Part shown: positions 63,522 to 64,000 of the stretch, in pieces | How the letters are laid out: every line of letters begins with the position of its first letter | Position numbering within the stretch: the stretch's first letter is position 1 | Source: Limosilactobacillus balticus | GTDB taxonomy: Bacteria; Bacillota; Bacilli; Lactobacillales; Lactobacillaceae | Direction: 5' to 3' | DNA: 64,000 bases | Assembly: GCF_014145615.1 (NCBI RefSeq) | Contig: NZ_JACIVH010000065.1 | Span: 5,001-69,000, forward strand | Translations under genes and position numbers: made by a program | Notes under the pieces: model-generated | Told to the model about the DNA's origin: nothing | The model's database searches: none | Seen by the model: the letters and a program-made list of their open reading frames with translations, nothing else

Positions 63522-64000
63522 ATTATTCAACACTTTTGGTTTTTCCCTGCGATAATTGCAAGTTTAGTAGCAGTTAGTTTTTTTAGTTCATATTGGTTGA
63601 TTTTTCTTTTAATTGCTTTATTTTATCGAATTGCTATATTAAAAAGGCCAGTAGTACTTGGAGTTGGAGTGCTGACATGTTTATTGATGGTGATTTTGTG
63701 TTACGGTTTACAAAAAAATTGGGCAACGATTACGGCAAATAAGCAAATGGAAGTTACTAAAAGAATATTAGTTTACCCTGACGAATTAAAGTTTAATGGA
63801 AATTTTATGACAGGAACTGCAGTTGATATTCAAACCGGACAACGTGAAACAATAACGATGTCGTTTAAGTCACCCCAGATGCTAAAAAATATTGATAAGC
63901 TTACAACACCATCGATATGGTTTATTAAGGGGCAGTTAAAACCGATTATTCCCCGTACAAATGAAAATCAATTTGATAACTTAACTTATAACCACCATCG
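63522..64000 (+). CDS. comEC: DNA internalisation channel ComEC (N-terminal part; 3' cut by window)
   Basis: The open frame after comEB translates as a hydrophobic start (HFWFFPAIIASLVAV..., two or three helices to about residue 70) and then a soluble OB-like part with YPDELKFNGNF, WFIKGQLKPI and NQFDNLTYNHH, which fits the ComEC N-terminus. It forms the membrane channel for transforming DNA. No ATG, GTG or TTG occurs in frame before TTG 63597, and no ribosome site stands near either end, so the start is unclear: ATT at 63522/63525 or the TTG. The gene runs off the window. Confidence 0.8.
   Translation, partial: MIQHFWFFPAIIASLVAVSFFSSYWLIFLLIALFYRIAILKRPVVLGVGVLTCLLMVILCYGLQKNWATITANKQMEVTKRILVYPDELKFNGNFMTGTAVDIQTGQRETITMSFKSPQMLKNIDKLTTPSIWFIKGQLKPIIPRTNENQFDNLTYNHH

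Overview
The window is ordinary chromosomal core sequence of a low-GC Gram-positive bacterium. Gene content and order fit the family Lactobacillaceae, most likely a Limosilactobacillus reuteri-type strain: an mraZ-to-divIVA division cluster, a pyruvate dehydrogenase operon, a complete acetyl-branch lysine cluster, RpoY and comE genes. The species call is an inference from protein style and gene order; I could not run a search. I see no rRNA or tRNA genes, insertion sequences, prophage, CRISPR array or toxin/defence island.

Layout. 1-4.5 kb: end of an RlmA-type rRNA methyltransferase, a two-hairpin leader RNA, trmL, ftsK, a tiny DUF4044 gene on the minus strand and a small membrane protein. 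4.6-18.1 kb: division and cell wall cluster (mraZ, rsmH, ftsL, a PASTA-containing PBP, mraY, murD, murG, divIB, ftsA, ftsZ, sepF, ylmG, ylmH, divIVA), headed by an MraZ-type triple repeat. 18.1-21.1 kb: T-box leader with an ATC specifier, then ileS. 21.2-30.8 kb: cold-shock protein, nudF, mtnN, a cysteine desulfurase with a DUF1831 partner, mnmA, a phosphatase, a TPR protein, recD2 and an unusual prs paralogue. 30.9-41.0 kb: lysine biosynthesis, with dapF-lysC on the minus strand diverging from a lysine-riboswitch-controlled lysA-dapH-dapL-dapA-dapB-patA-asd operon. Together these encode all nine steps from aspartate to lysine by the N-acetyl branch, and also supply meso-diaminopimelate. 41.0-44.8 kb: a CdaR-type regulator diverging from a GntP-family permease and glycerate kinase, with a sequence matching the cre consensus between them. 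44.8-50.3 kb: a structured non-coding stretch, two small unknown genes, a LysM-NlpC/P60 wall hydrolase, a lipid-kinase-like gene, rpoY, an unknown anchored protein and def. 50.4-55.4 kb: pdhABCD with two cre-like sites. 55.5-62.3 kb: UPF0223, an inositol-phosphatase-like gene, typA, ftsW, ylbG, rsmD, coaD and a PDZ/Lon-type protease. 62.3-64.0 kb: comEA, comEB and the start of comEC, which is cut by the window edge.

Most transcription units are separated by clear hairpin terminators, and many start codons can be settled by Shine-Dalgarno spacing. The best leads for something undescribed are a possible small RNA at about 44.77-44.95 kb (minus strand), the trmL leader RNA, a PRPP synthetase paralogue that has lost canonical catalytic residues, and comEC, which opens directly after the comEB stop in the same frame without a standard start codon.
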